DNA from: an uncultured Clostridia bacterium
GTDB lineage: Bacteria > Bacillota > Clostridia > Christensenellales > Borkfalkiaceae
Length of the DNA stretch: 22,344 nt
Assembly: GCA_947088135.1 (NCBI GenBank)
Contig: CAMUFJ010000028.1
Location: forward strand, 1-22,344
Reading direction: 5' to 3'
Shown in pieces: positions 7,801 through 14,543 of the stretch. The position numbers and the translations under genes were made by a program. The notes beneath the pieces were generated by a model that saw nothing but the letters and a program-made list of their open reading frames with translations, was not told the origin of the DNA and did no database searches. Position 1 is the first letter of the stretch, and each line of letters starts with the position of its first letter.

Positions 7801-10457
7801 GTGAGCGTGGAAACTTTTTGCCTGTAAAATTCCAGCAGGAGCACGAGGAAGGATTTCAAGTGTCTGATCTCGGCGATGACCACCTCGCTCGCGCAGAAAA
7901 TTTTATCGCGCGTCGCCTGCGAATAGTCGGCAAGATTCACGTTTTCGAAGGGCGAATTACACACCCCTCCGCACTCCTTCGCGGCAGACGCCGCGGAAAG
8001 GATCATATTGCGGCATTCGTGCAACTTGCTCTCGGTGAGCGAATCGTAGAAGGAGCTTTCCACGTCCATGATGTCGGGCGCGTTCTTGTTTTGCAGGTAG
8101 AGCAAAATCGCCTGATAGACGGAAACGCCCAGTCTGCGTTTTTTGTGCAGGGCGCGCATGGGAGCTTTCAATTCCTCGCGAAGCGCAACGATCTCCTTGG
8201 CGCGTTCGTCGAGCGAAGTATCCCCCTTGCTCCCCGCCAAAGCGAGCGTGCGTTCCATGCGTTTTAAGACGTCCGCCTTATCCGTTTTGTTGGAATGCAG
8301 TTCCAAACAAAAATCGCCGATGCCGATGCCGTCGAGCCGTTTCTTTACGACGTCGAGCGCCGCCTTCTTTTCCGCGACGAAAAGCACCCGTTTCCCGCCC
8401 ATGAGCGCGTTTGCGATAATATTTGTGATCGTCTGCGATTTTCCCGTTCCGGGAGGGCCGTGCAACACGAAGCTCGCCCCCGTTCCGGAAAGCGCGACGG
8501 CGGAAAACTGCGAGCTGTCCGAAGGCAGGGGCAACAGCGTGCCCGCGGGATTCGCGTCGTCCTCCTCCTTGGGCGCGGGGAATTCCGCTTTCTCCAAGCG
8601 GTTGTTTAAAAGCGCGCTCACGAGGAAGTTCTTTTTGAATTCGCCGATGTTGTTGCGCACGTCGTTCCACATGAGGAAGCGCTGGAAGGAGAAGGTAGAC
8701 AGGTACGCGTCCTCTACAACCTCCCACCCTTTCATGGAAGCCGTTTCCGCGCGCACCATGGCAAAGATCTCTTTGAGTTTGAGCGCGGACACGTCCCCGC
8801 CCAAACCGCGCACGTCGATATTGAATTCCTGCTTTAAAAATTCCAGCATGGTGGAGTTGACGAAATATTCGCTCTCCGTATTTTTCAAAGAGAAATCTTC
8901 GTTGCCCTTCGCCCTGCCGAGCGCGACGGGGTGCAGCACGAGGGGGGCGTATTTGAACGCGCCGTCCTCCTTACTGCAATATTTTAAAAATCCGTAGGCG
9001 ACGTAGAGGATCTTCGCGCCCGTTTCTTCGTCCGCTTCGCGGTTGCGACGCAAGAGCTTCGCCGCGGTATCGGCAAGCGTCTTGGCGTCGGTATAGGCGC
9101 GGAGCACCCCCTTCTTCTGTTCGAGCAAAATAAGGTCTTTGTGCTGACTGTTGAGCTCCCCGCCGAATTCGGGTACGGGGCGGGAATCGTTTTGCGCTTT
9201 GAGGCGCATTCCGTCCTTTTCTCCAAGGAGGGCGTTGAGTTCGTCCGCACCGGCAGACGCGAGGTGCAGAGCGTTTTTGCAAGTGAAATTGAGCAGGGTG
9301 TTTTTACCCGTAAGATCCAGAAGCCGGCGTTCCCACTGCTTGTTTTTGGGGAGCTTGCCCTCCAAGGAGAGCTTGCGCAGAACTAAGAGAGGCGCGGGCG
9401 CTTTTTCGTCGGAAAGCTCCTCCTCTTTTAAAAGTTCGTAGCCGTGCAAACCCTTTCCGCGCAGGGGCAATGCGGACACTCCCCCCATGCGGCAACGGCG
9501 CACGTCGACGAAAAATTCGTAATAACCGTCTTTAAGCTTTTGACGGAAATGCGCTTCCGCAGGCGTGAACGCCGTGCTCACCGAGGAGAACAGATCCTCG
9601 GCGTCGAAAAAGCTGAGATTGTTGATGCCGTCCGACACGTACTTGCCCACGATCTCCGCGTCGTCCGAAACGCTGTCTAAAAAACAGCTGTCGTAAAGCC
9701 ATACGCCTACGCCGACCGCTTTTTCGCCCACGGCAAGCACGGGATGCAAATGCGCCGCCTCCAAGCACGCCGCCGTAAAAATTGCAATTTGGAGCGCGCT
9801 TGCGGAGTGGTCTTTTAAAATGGAACTCGCCTTTACCGCGGAAAGGGGTTCCGTCAGGTTGGTTTCCTCCGCCCTCTCGACCGCGCGGCTCTTGACCGCG
9901 GCATAAATCGCCGCCGCGATTTGGCGCACGACGTTCTTATCCGTTCCCGTATAGCCGTAAAACTCACTGTCGATCTTCCATTTTTTGAGGCGTTTGCCCG
10001 CGTCGGCAAGCACTGCCGAACAGTCGGCGTTTTTGGGGCGCACGAAACAGGCGAGCCGTTCCGCGTTTCCCTCTATGCCCTCCCACCAATCGAAGGGCAG
10101 CGCCGTCACGCGGGCGCGCTTTTTGCAGATCTCCTCTCCCTCCGTCAAGACGGTCACTTCCGCCGTGCAGGGGGTGAGCTCGTCGTTTTCCGACAAGAAC
10201 AGCGGGGAGAAAATGCCGTCCGCATTCAGCTCGACCGAGCTCTCGAAGGGCACTTCCGTCTGCGTTTCGTACTCCGCGAGCAGACCTTCCTCGCTTCCCG
10301 CGTGAACGGTGACGGAAACCGCCTCCGCCAAGGCGTTTTTGATCTGCATAGAAACGGGCGTGTTTAAAAAGTAGTCGGCATAACCCACGTACTTCGGAAA
10401 CCGAAGCTCCAATGAAATATTTTCTTTGATCGTTTTCTTTACTTTTTTAACTGCCAT
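4845..10457 (-). CDS. Large DUF4011 / SF1 helicase / Vsr-like nuclease / DUF3320 protein
   Basis: A 1870-residue predicted nucleic-acid helicase-nuclease. Domain order: residues about 200-290, a transglutaminase-like segment; about 370-400, a DUF4011 signature (WERRLLDLTGKNTLLNF); 667-674, Walker A (GPPGTGKS); 690-704, motif Ia (VLFVAEKKAALDVV); a long, largely helical insert to about 1250; 1286-1290, Walker B (DEASQ); 1310-1317, motif III (GDPKQLPP); 1355-1362, motif IV (WHYRSKHE); 1478-1483, motif V (QGDERD); 1513-1523, motif VI (RRLNVAVSRAR); about 1571-1660, a Vsr/MTES_1575-type PD-(D/E)xK nuclease with D1604 and a CDG at 1622-1624; about 1705-1860, a DUF3320-like C-terminus. All helicase motifs are intact. 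GGAG lies four bases before the ATG. The gene stands alone between yraN and ktrB. The architecture matches, as I recall, the DUF4011-helicase-Vsr antiviral gene Hhe and its widespread relatives; a defence or DNA-maintenance role is inference. Confidence 0.92.
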   Translation of the reverse strand: MAVKKVKKTIKENISLELRFPKYVGYADYFLNTPVSMQIKNALAEAVSVTVHAGSEEGLLAEYETQTEVPFESSVELNADGIFSPLFLSENDELTPCTAEVTVLTEGEEICKKRARVTALPFDWWEGIEGNAERLACFVRPKNADCSAVLADAGKRLKKWKIDSEFYGYTGTDKNVVRQIAAAIYAAVKSRAVERAEETNLTEPLSAVKASSILKDHSASALQIAIFTAACLEAAHLHPVLAVGEKAVGVGVWLYDSCFLDSVSDDAEIVGKYVSDGINNLSFFDAEDLFSSVSTAFTPAEAHFRQKLKDGYYEFFVDVRRCRMGGVSALPLRGKGLHGYELLKEEELSDEKAPAPLLVLRKLSLEGKLPKNKQWERRLLDLTGKNTLLNFTCKNALHLASAGADELNALLGEKDGMRLKAQNDSRPVPEFGGELNSQHKDLILLEQKKGVLRAYTDAKTLADTAAKLLRRNREADEETGAKILYVAYGFLKYCSKEDGAFKYAPLVLHPVALGRAKGNEDFSLKNTESEYFVNSTMLEFLKQEFNIDVRGLGGDVSALKLKEIFAMVRAETASMKGWEVVEDAYLSTFSFQRFLMWNDVRNNIGEFKKNFLVSALLNNRLEKAEFPAPKEEDDANPAGTLLPLPSDSSQFSAVALSGTGASFVLHGPPGTGKSQTITNIIANALMGGKRVLFVAEKKAALDVVKKRLDGIGIGDFCLELHSNKTDKADVLKRMERTLALAGSKGDTSLDERAKEIVALREELKAPMRALHKKRRLGVSVYQAILLYLQNKNAPDIMDVESSFYDSLTESKLHECRNMILSAASAAKECGGVCNSPFENVNLADYSQATRDKIFCASEVVIAEIRHLKSFLVLLLEFYRQKVSTLTERKLRVIAEIANDLAAGKYDKYFTGVSGEAFYLFYNANRRYDSCLEYFSKHFKALVEPDMDLRDLNKFAEEDGDWRMSKPVRNLVKRLEKACLHELDENDVPKYLQTLAEIYSAQERIVSNTRLSKSFTDRSRHISFKKRAEFLSDLYTLHQKCASVFMDYNADAFNEMCIRATNGYTKPVLEGYAKAAESFFTAQESFLAVTQADRDKIREEDILDYYSSKAGALIDNVDMLPNWCMYKHTAKELAKLGLNFISEALESGRLKGENILAGFEKNVYKNFLEINIPADPDLSRMTVGTLDDTVEKFRLAWEEYGKLTKERIRDVLVSRLPLPEGEGSLSVELATFTRLSKSNLRGTGLRGLFTEVPTLASVVCPCMLMSPITVAQYLAPVANAFDLVIFDEASQMSTAEAVGSMARAKAAIVVGDPKQLPPTSFFHSAYVDEENLESEDLESVLDDCLALGMPERHLVWHYRSKHESLIAFSNSMYYDNRLCTFPSPDGLESKVRLVEVDGTYDRGFTKRNKKEAEALVKEVVRRLSDPVLSRSSMGVVTFSSAQQDELDRMLTKEIAAKKLEQVAYEREEPLFVKNLENVQGDERDVILFSVCYGPDSSGRLSLNFGPLNQVGGWRRLNVAVSRAREEMIVFSTMTSSMINLQKTSSKGVAGLKAFLEFAERGRTTLAVKSDYVRGGAGIGKFIAQELTGYGYECRSDVGASDFKVDVAVIDPRNKHRFLLGIVCDGTDKFSVRDRNLLQVQTLKRGNWNVIRVNSVNYYNNPKREIKRIKEMLDRLTGAEKKADLLAKNRKIYRFVKQSATENSAFVTSGEHDGEIAARIKEIVTAEEPISRSFLKKRCLATFGIIKSGSKVDQRLDALIDGCGLLRDRVIGVDYFYKNPKALVLGKFRTEEGTPLRRSEEDFTLYEMVSFIKCALEERVALYMDELIALVAGTFRELRPTERLSSFLRDCVQYGEEKGIFVRSVSDRISLA

Positions 10458-10613
10458 AGCTCTCCGTGATTCCGCTTGTGCGGTGAAAATTATTGCTTGA
10501 ATTTGGATTTTTTATCCTTGTTATAACGACTTATGCGCAACGTCCGCGCCCGATAGCCGATGGAGCTTAGGACAAAGGCAGACGACGATTGCGAAATTTA
10601 CAAAAAGAAACGG
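10458..10613 (-). promoter_or_regulatory. 156-bp gap upstream of the helicase gene, weak promoter signals
   Basis: AT-rich gap after yraN. On the minus strand, TTGCGC with an 18-bp spacer to GATAAA is a poor promoter match and the best I find. It overlaps an 8-bp palindrome, GTTATAAC, and a small GGAT/ATCC hairpin with five T in the loop. No clear terminator follows yraN, so the helicase may be partly read through from the tmk-yraN block. Confidence 0.25.
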
Positions 10614-10973
10614 TTAAATGAACGCGCCTTCGAAGTATTCGAGCCCTCCCTCGAAAATCGAGGCGACGTCGAAACGGACGGGCACTTCCTCGCGCAGGAG
10701 GGAGCAAAAGTAATTCGCCATCGTGCGGTATCTTCTTTGCTTCTCTCTGTTCACCGCCTCGGCGGGCAAGCCGAACGCGTCGCTCGCGCGCGCTTTTACC
10801 TCCACAAAACAGTAAACGCCGTCCTTCAAGGCAATGATGTCCGCTTCCCCGAACGGGGTCTTGTAGTTGCGCTTTAAAATTTTGTAGCCGTGCTTTTTTA
10901 GGTATTTGCAGGCGGCGTCCTCTCCCTTCCGTCCCAAAATTTTCCGACGAAGGTCCTGCGGTGAATTCTGCAT
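10614..10973 (-). CDS. yraN: YraN/UPF0102 family putative nuclease
   Basis: A 119-residue protein of the UPF0102 family, which has an endonuclease-like (PD-(D/E)xK, Holliday-resolvase-like) fold; its in vivo substrate is not established. The expected core is present: G17-E18 in the first helix, GEADIIAL with D45, and FVEVKAR with E58 and K60. The ATG at 10971-10973 has GGAGAAGAGGG just upstream, which lies inside rnhB. The gene therefore overlaps the last 76 nt of rnhB in a different frame. Pairing of rnhB with yraN is common in bacteria. The family is normally about 115-130 residues, so it looks complete. Confidence 0.93.
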   Translation of the reverse strand: MQNSPQDLRRKILGRKGEDAACKYLKKHGYKILKRNYKTPFGEADIIALKDGVYCFVEVKARASDAFGLPAEAVNREKQRRYRTMANYFCSLLREEVPVRFDVASIFEGGLEYFEGAFI

Positions 10974-11527
10974 ATTCCCTCTTCTCCGATCGCTCTGATA
11001 TGCTGAGCCGTTCCGTAGCCCGCGTTTCTCTCGAACCCGTACGCGGGAAATTCTTTTGCATATTCGCGCATGAGCGCGTCCCGATATACCTTGGCGAGAA
11101 TGCTCGCCGCGCCGATCGAATAGGAGAGCGAATCCCCCTTTACGATGCTCTTTTGGGGCAAAGCGATATCGAGCGTCATATTGCCGTCGGTGATGACGTA
11201 ATCCGCCGCGGGCGAAAGCCCCTCCACCGCGCGCTTCATGCATAGGCGGGTCGCCTGTAAAATGTTGATCTCGTCGATGACGGAAGCCTGCACTTCCTCG
11301 ATGCGGTAGCAGATTGCCCGCTGTTTGATGAGTTCGGCAAGCGCTTCCCGCTTTTTCGCAGTCAGCTTTTTGCTGTCGTCTATCCCGTCGATCAAACCGT
11401 CCGTCGGCATGATGACCGCCGCGCACACGACGGGCCCCGCGAGAGGGCCTCTGCCCACCTCGTCCACGCCCGCCACGGCGCGAAAACCGCTCTTTGCAAG
11501 CTCCCGCTCGTAATATAATTTATCCAT
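10898..11527 (-). CDS. rnhB: Ribonuclease HII
   Basis: Cleaves the RNA strand of RNA-DNA hybrids and single ribonucleotides in DNA. The 209-residue protein has the RNase HII signature GVDEVGRGPLAGPVV with D22 and E23, DSKKL at 51-55, D114 (ITDGN) and D132 (VKGD); these four acidic residues keep the same spacing as in the Bacillus enzyme as I remember it. SILAKVYRD follows at 142-150. The ATG at 11525-11527 has only a weak ribosome site, and rbgA ends 18 nt upstream, so translation may be coupled. The C-terminus overlaps yraN by 76 nt. Confidence 0.97.
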   Translation of the reverse strand: MDKLYYERELAKSGFRAVAGVDEVGRGPLAGPVVCAAVIMPTDGLIDGIDDSKKLTAKKREALAELIKQRAICYRIEEVQASVIDEINILQATRLCMKRAVEGLSPAADYVITDGNMTLDIALPQKSIVKGDSLSYSIGAASILAKVYRDALMREYAKEFPAYGFERNAGYGTAQHIRAIGEEGICRIHRRTFVGKFWDGRERTPPANT

Positions 11528-11545
11528 ATCGTATTTACCCGTTTA

Positions 11546-12403
11546 TTATTCCGATGCAAAACACTCCCATTCGTCGGGGAAATCCAGACAAATTTTTCCA
11601 AGCTTGCCCTTGCGGAAATCGTCTATGAGAGCGCGCTCCCCCCGCTCGTAATCGAACTCGCCCCCGCGCAGTAAAAACCCCCGCCGCGTGCAAATCTCTT
11701 CGAGCATTTGGAGGGGCTCTCCGCCCGCGATGCCGTACCGCTCTTCGAGCGACGCGGGATATTTTTCCCGAAGCTCTTCCAAAAGGAACAGCGCGATTTC
11801 GTCGAACTCCAAAATGTCGTCGTTGATGCTCCCAAGACAGGCGAGCCTGCGCGCATGGACTTGGTTTTCGCAGGAAGGAGGCATAGAGCCGGGGGTATCG
11901 AGGAGCTCGAACGCCCCGCATTTCACCCACTGTTTATTGCGGGTAACGCCCGCCTTGTCCCCCGTCTGCGCCTTCTTTCCGCCCGAAAGCAGGTTGATGA
12001 GGGTGCTTTTGCCCGTATTGGGAATACCCGCCACCATGAAGCGCAGGGGGCGCGCGGAGCCCTTTTCTTTGAGCCGCGCCGTCCGCTCGGCAACCGCCTC
12101 CTGCATGGCGGGAAGCAAGGTGCGGGAAGCCGCGGGCGAAGCCGCCGCGCATTTCACCGCCTTCATGCCCCGCGCGCGCATGGCGGAAAGCGCGCCGTCC
12201 GCTCCGCCGTCTGCAAGATCGCTCTTGTTGAGCAAATACAAAACGGGCTTGTTTCCCGCCAGCTCTTTGAGTTTCGGATTATACGAGGAAACGGGCGCCC
12301 GCGCGTCCAAAACGATGAGCACCGCGTCGCATAATTTTAAGTTTTCCTGCATCATGCGCACGGCTTTCGCCATGTGCCCGGGATACCACTGTATTTGTTT
12401 CAT
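11546..12403 (-). CDS. rbgA: Ribosome biogenesis GTPase RbgA (YlqF)
   Basis: Circularly permuted GTPase needed for late assembly of the 50S ribosomal subunit. The 285-residue protein begins with the conserved IQWYPGHMAKA. The G motifs come in permuted order: G4 NKSD at 59-62, G1 GIPNTGKST at 126-134, and G3 DTPG at 169-172. The segment after DTPG reads SMPPSCENQ, where relatives have a more hydrophobic ILWPKFE-like stretch; this looks like lineage variation. The C-terminal RNA-binding region is present. A good ribosome site (AGGGAA) lies 6 nt before the ATG. It is 9 nt downstream of trmD and 18 nt upstream of rnhB, so these form one operon. Confidence 0.96.
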   Translation of the reverse strand: MKQIQWYPGHMAKAVRMMQENLKLCDAVLIVLDARAPVSSYNPKLKELAGNKPVLYLLNKSDLADGGADGALSAMRARGMKAVKCAAASPAASRTLLPAMQEAVAERTARLKEKGSARPLRFMVAGIPNTGKSTLINLLSGGKKAQTGDKAGVTRNKQWVKCGAFELLDTPGSMPPSCENQVHARRLACLGSINDDILEFDEIALFLLEELREKYPASLEERYGIAGGEPLQMLEEICTRRGFLLRGGEFDYERGERALIDDFRKGKLGKICLDFPDEWECFASE

Positions 12404-12412
12404 AGCCGTTCC

Positions 12413-13078
12413 CTATTTCAATAAGTCGGGTCTGTGCGCCTTTGTGACTTTCAGCGACTGTTCTCTCCGCCATTTGTCGATTTCCGCATGGTTTCCGCTT
12501 CGGAGCACCTCGGGCACGCCGAGCCCCCGATACTCCACGGGACGGGTGTATTGCGGGTACTCCAAAAGGTTTTCCGAAAAGCTCTCCTGCACAAGCGATT
12601 CGGGGGAGAGCACGCCGTCCACGTATCGGGAAACGCAATCCGCCACGACCATGGCGGGCAGTTCCCCGCCCGTAAGCACGTAGTCACCGATGGAGAGCTC
12701 CTCGTCGATGAACAGATCGACCGCGCGTTGGTCGACGCCCTCGTAGTGCCCGCACAGCATGACGATATGCTCGTAAGAAGCGAGTTCGAACACGTGCTCC
12801 TGCCTGAACACCTTGCCCTTGGGCGATAGATAGATCCTGCGCGCCTTATGCTCGGGGTCTACCGCTTCGATCGCGCTCCCGATGGGCTGAGGGGTCATGA
12901 CCATGCCCGCGCCTCCTCCGAAGGGATAATCGTCGCACTTCTTGTGCTTATCCTCGGTATAGTCGCGTAAATTTACCGTTTCGATTTGCAGTTTTCCCTC
13001 TTTCACCGCCCTGCCCACGATACTGCCGTAAAGCGGAACAAACATTTCGGGGAAAAGGGTAAGAATGGTTATTTTCAT
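12413..13078 (-). CDS. trmD: tRNA (guanine37-N1)-methyltransferase TrmD
   Basis: SPOUT-class methyltransferase that makes m1G37 in tRNA and prevents +1 frameshifting. The 221 residues carry ILTLFPEMF at the start, YPFGGGAGMVM (51-61), CGHYEGVDQR (109-118) and the trefoil-knot segment IGDYVLTGGELP (131-142). The start at 13076-13078 is fixed by the conserved N-terminus, but the bases before it (AAATAAATTTTT) contain no recognisable Shine-Dalgarno. In most Firmicutes trmD sits with rpsP, rimM and rplS; here only rimM is kept, and rbgA follows directly. Confidence 0.97.
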   Translation of the reverse strand: MKITILTLFPEMFVPLYGSIVGRAVKEGKLQIETVNLRDYTEDKHKKCDDYPFGGGAGMVMTPQPIGSAIEAVDPEHKARRIYLSPKGKVFRQEHVFELASYEHIVMLCGHYEGVDQRAVDLFIDEELSIGDYVLTGGELPAMVVADCVSRYVDGVLSPESLVQESFSENLLEYPQYTRPVEYRGLGVPEVLRSGNHAEIDKWRREQSLKVTKAHRPDLLK

Positions 13079-13100
13079 AAAAATTTATTTCGCAAATATT

Positions 13101-13123
13101 GCTTGCCGAAAAGCTTTGCAAGC
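13101..13123 (-). promoter_or_regulatory. Inverted repeat in the 98-nt rimM-trmD gap
   Basis: The gap between rimM and trmD holds a 6-bp inverted repeat, GCTTGC (13101-13106) and GCAAGC (13118-13123), with an AAGCTT in the loop, plus an 8-bp palindrome CGATATCG further upstream. On the minus strand, TTGCAA with a 17-bp spacer to TATTTG is a poor promoter match overlapping this repeat. The gap is long for this otherwise compact operon. A regulatory role is only a guess. Confidence 0.3.
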
Positions 13124-13176
13124 CACTTCCCTTATCGATATCGCTTTGTTGCAAAAGCACGTACTCGTTCAAACGG

Positions 13177-13677
13177 TTACAGTACCGCAACCTCTTTAAA
13201 ACGTTTTTCCGAAACGGTGACGCGTTTGTTTTCAACGTCCACGTCCGTGATCACGCCGTCCGCCGCGGGGAATAAAATTTCTTTCCCGTCCTGCAAGAGC
13301 GTATAGATGTCGGTCGCCGCCTGACGGATCGCAACGAGCGTGCCGAGCAAAGCCCCCTCTTCGGTAACGATTTCCGCACCCAAAAGATCGGCGATATAAT
13401 ACCTGCCCTCCTCGGGTTCGGGCGCCTCCTCGCGGGGGATTGTGACCTCCCTCCCTCTCAAAAGCTCCGCCGCGTTCCGATCGGGCACGCCGCGCAATCC
13501 TAAAAATACCGCGCCGTCCCCCGCACGCACGGAGAGCACTTTGAACTCCTCTCCGCCCAAAAAGACCCGTTTCAGACCGCGAAAATCTTCCGCCGTATCC
13601 GTAAACGGCTTTATTTTCAGCTCGCCGCGAATGCCCTGCGGCTTTAAAACCTCTCCGATAACCAATTGTTTTTCCAT
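13177..13677 (-). CDS. rimM: 16S rRNA processing protein RimM
   Basis: Ribosome maturation factor acting on the head of the 30S subunit with protein S19. The 166-residue protein has the N-terminal RimM barrel starting LVIGEVLKPQGIRGELKIKPFTD, and a C-terminal PRC-like barrel (YYIADLLGAEIVTEEG through EILFPAADGVITDVDVENKRVTV), in the right order and of normal length. The start at 13675-13677 is one base from the tmk stop, so translation is probably coupled to tmk. There is no rpsP gene upstream. Confidence 0.96.
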   Translation of the reverse strand: MEKQLVIGEVLKPQGIRGELKIKPFTDTAEDFRGLKRVFLGGEEFKVLSVRAGDGAVFLGLRGVPDRNAAELLRGREVTIPREEAPEPEEGRYYIADLLGAEIVTEEGALLGTLVAIRQAATDIYTLLQDGKEILFPAADGVITDVDVENKRVTVSEKRFKEVAVL

Positions 13678-13678
13678 A

Positions 13679-14314
13679 TTAAAACCCGAATAATCCGTTT
13701 ACGATTTCTCTGATGCGCTTCTGCGTATCCTCTTTCTTGACCTCGCTCTTTACGATTTCGATGTGCTCCGTCTTGCGGAACCGCTCGAAAAGTTCCAGAT
13801 AAGTCTTTCGGATCGCAAGCTGTTTCTCCTGCGTTTCGTACCGCTCGCGCTCGTTCCGCCTCCCCAAACGCTTCATACTCACTTCCACCGGAACGTCGAG
13901 ATACAAAGTAAGATCGGGCGGAAGCATCTCCATTGCAAGGCTATTGAGCCCGATCACCCACTCCAACGGAGCAACCCCGCTGTTATAGGCGAAGGAAGAA
14001 AGATAATACCTGTCGCAGAGCACGGTAACGCCCGCTTCGAGCTTTCCCGCGATCCCGTTGACGGCATTGGTGATATGGTCGAGCCTGTCGGCGGCGAACA
14101 GCGCGGCGATCGCCCGCTCGTCCGCGTCTAACCGCCCGCTCATGCAAGCGCGAAGCTGTGCGCCAAAGGCGGAATCGGTGGGCTCGTGCGTCGTGTAACA
14201 CTCCACGCCTTTGCTTGAAAGATACTTTTCAAGCATACTCATCTGCGTACTTTTTCCGCAGCCGTCCGTCCCCTCGAAGACAATAAATTTTCCTCTTTTC
14301 ACATTTCCCGACAT
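13679..14314 (-). CDS. tmk: Thymidylate kinase
   Basis: Phosphorylates dTMP to dTDP for DNA synthesis. The 211-residue protein has P-loop GTDGCGKST (15-23), a THEPT segment (43-46), FAADRLDH and DRYYLSSFAYN (the DR(Y/F) motif), and a lid region RRNERERYETQ. The ATG at 14312-14314 has UAGAGG seven bases upstream. It is the first gene of the tmk-rimM-trmD-rbgA-rnhB-yraN block, read from a strong promoter through a leader of about 160 nt. Confidence 0.97.
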   Translation of the reverse strand: MSGNVKRGKFIVFEGTDGCGKSTQMSMLEKYLSSKGVECYTTHEPTDSAFGAQLRACMSGRLDADERAIAALFAADRLDHITNAVNGIAGKLEAGVTVLCDRYYLSSFAYNSGVAPLEWVIGLNSLAMEMLPPDLTLYLDVPVEVSMKRLGRRNERERYETQEKQLAIRKTYLELFERFRKTEHIEIVKSEVKKEDTQKRIREIVNGLFGF

Positions 14315-14477
14315 GATAACGCCTCTACCGTAGTCAGCTCAATAAAAATATTTTGTCGGTTTCTATAAACGAGCAGAACAAGGCGAACGAGCATTTTCGA
14401 AGGGGAGTGTACACAGACGTACATGACCAGAGAAAAGCGCAGCTCAACGCCGTTATGCGACGTTTAGAGGAAGCGAC
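14315..14477 (-). promoter_or_regulatory. Leader of the tmk operon, about 160 nt
   Basis: From the predicted start near 14477 to the tmk ATG. The minus-strand RNA contains CCUCUA (from 14470-14465) that is complementary to UAGAGG of the tmk ribosome site (14327-14322). It also contains AACGUC/GGCGUU and GUAC/GUAC hairpins. No known riboswitch, T-box or 6S RNA signature is recognised. It may be a plain leader, a regulatory leader, or include a small RNA; the sequence alone does not decide. Confidence 0.35.
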
Positions 14478-14483
14478 GCATAT

Positions 14484-14512
14484 ATTATATCAAATGCCCG
14501 CGTTATTGTCAA
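14484..14512 (-). promoter_or_regulatory. Perfect-consensus sigma-A promoter for the tmk operon
   Basis: On the minus strand, TTGACA (14512-14507), 17-bp spacer, TATAAT (14489-14484): both hexamers match the consensus exactly. The -35 and most of the spacer lie within an inverted repeat at 14493-14523. Predicted start near 14477. Confidence 0.88.
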
Positions 14513-14523
14513 ACGCGGGCATT
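14493..14523 (-). terminator. 12-bp inverted repeat after degV, overlapping the tmk promoter
   Basis: AATGCCCGCGTT (14493-14504) and AACGCGGGCATT (14512-14523) pair perfectly around a 7-nt loop, 20 bases after the degV stop. Reading in the degV direction it is followed by TTTGATATAAT rather than a clean T-run, so as a terminator it is moderate. Because it also carries the -35 and most of the spacer of the tmk promoter, it could instead act as an operator or do both jobs. Confidence 0.6.
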
Positions 14524-14543
14524 CCCTATTTTAAAATTTACAA

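Noticed and set aside
5838..8267. Plus-strand reading frame of 809 codons within the helicase
   Set aside because: Antisense shadow of the helicase gene; it has no family signature and the minus strand has intact SF1 motifs throughout.
10614..11426. Long minus-strand frame of 270 codons covering yraN and part of rnhB
   Set aside because: The N-terminal half is out-of-frame rnhB; only the part from 10973 matches YraN and has its ribosome site.
14315..14543. T-box, 6S RNA or other known RNA in the tmk leader
   Set aside because: No T-box specifier or antiterminator sequence, and no long rod-like 6S fold recognised; left as an unassigned leader.
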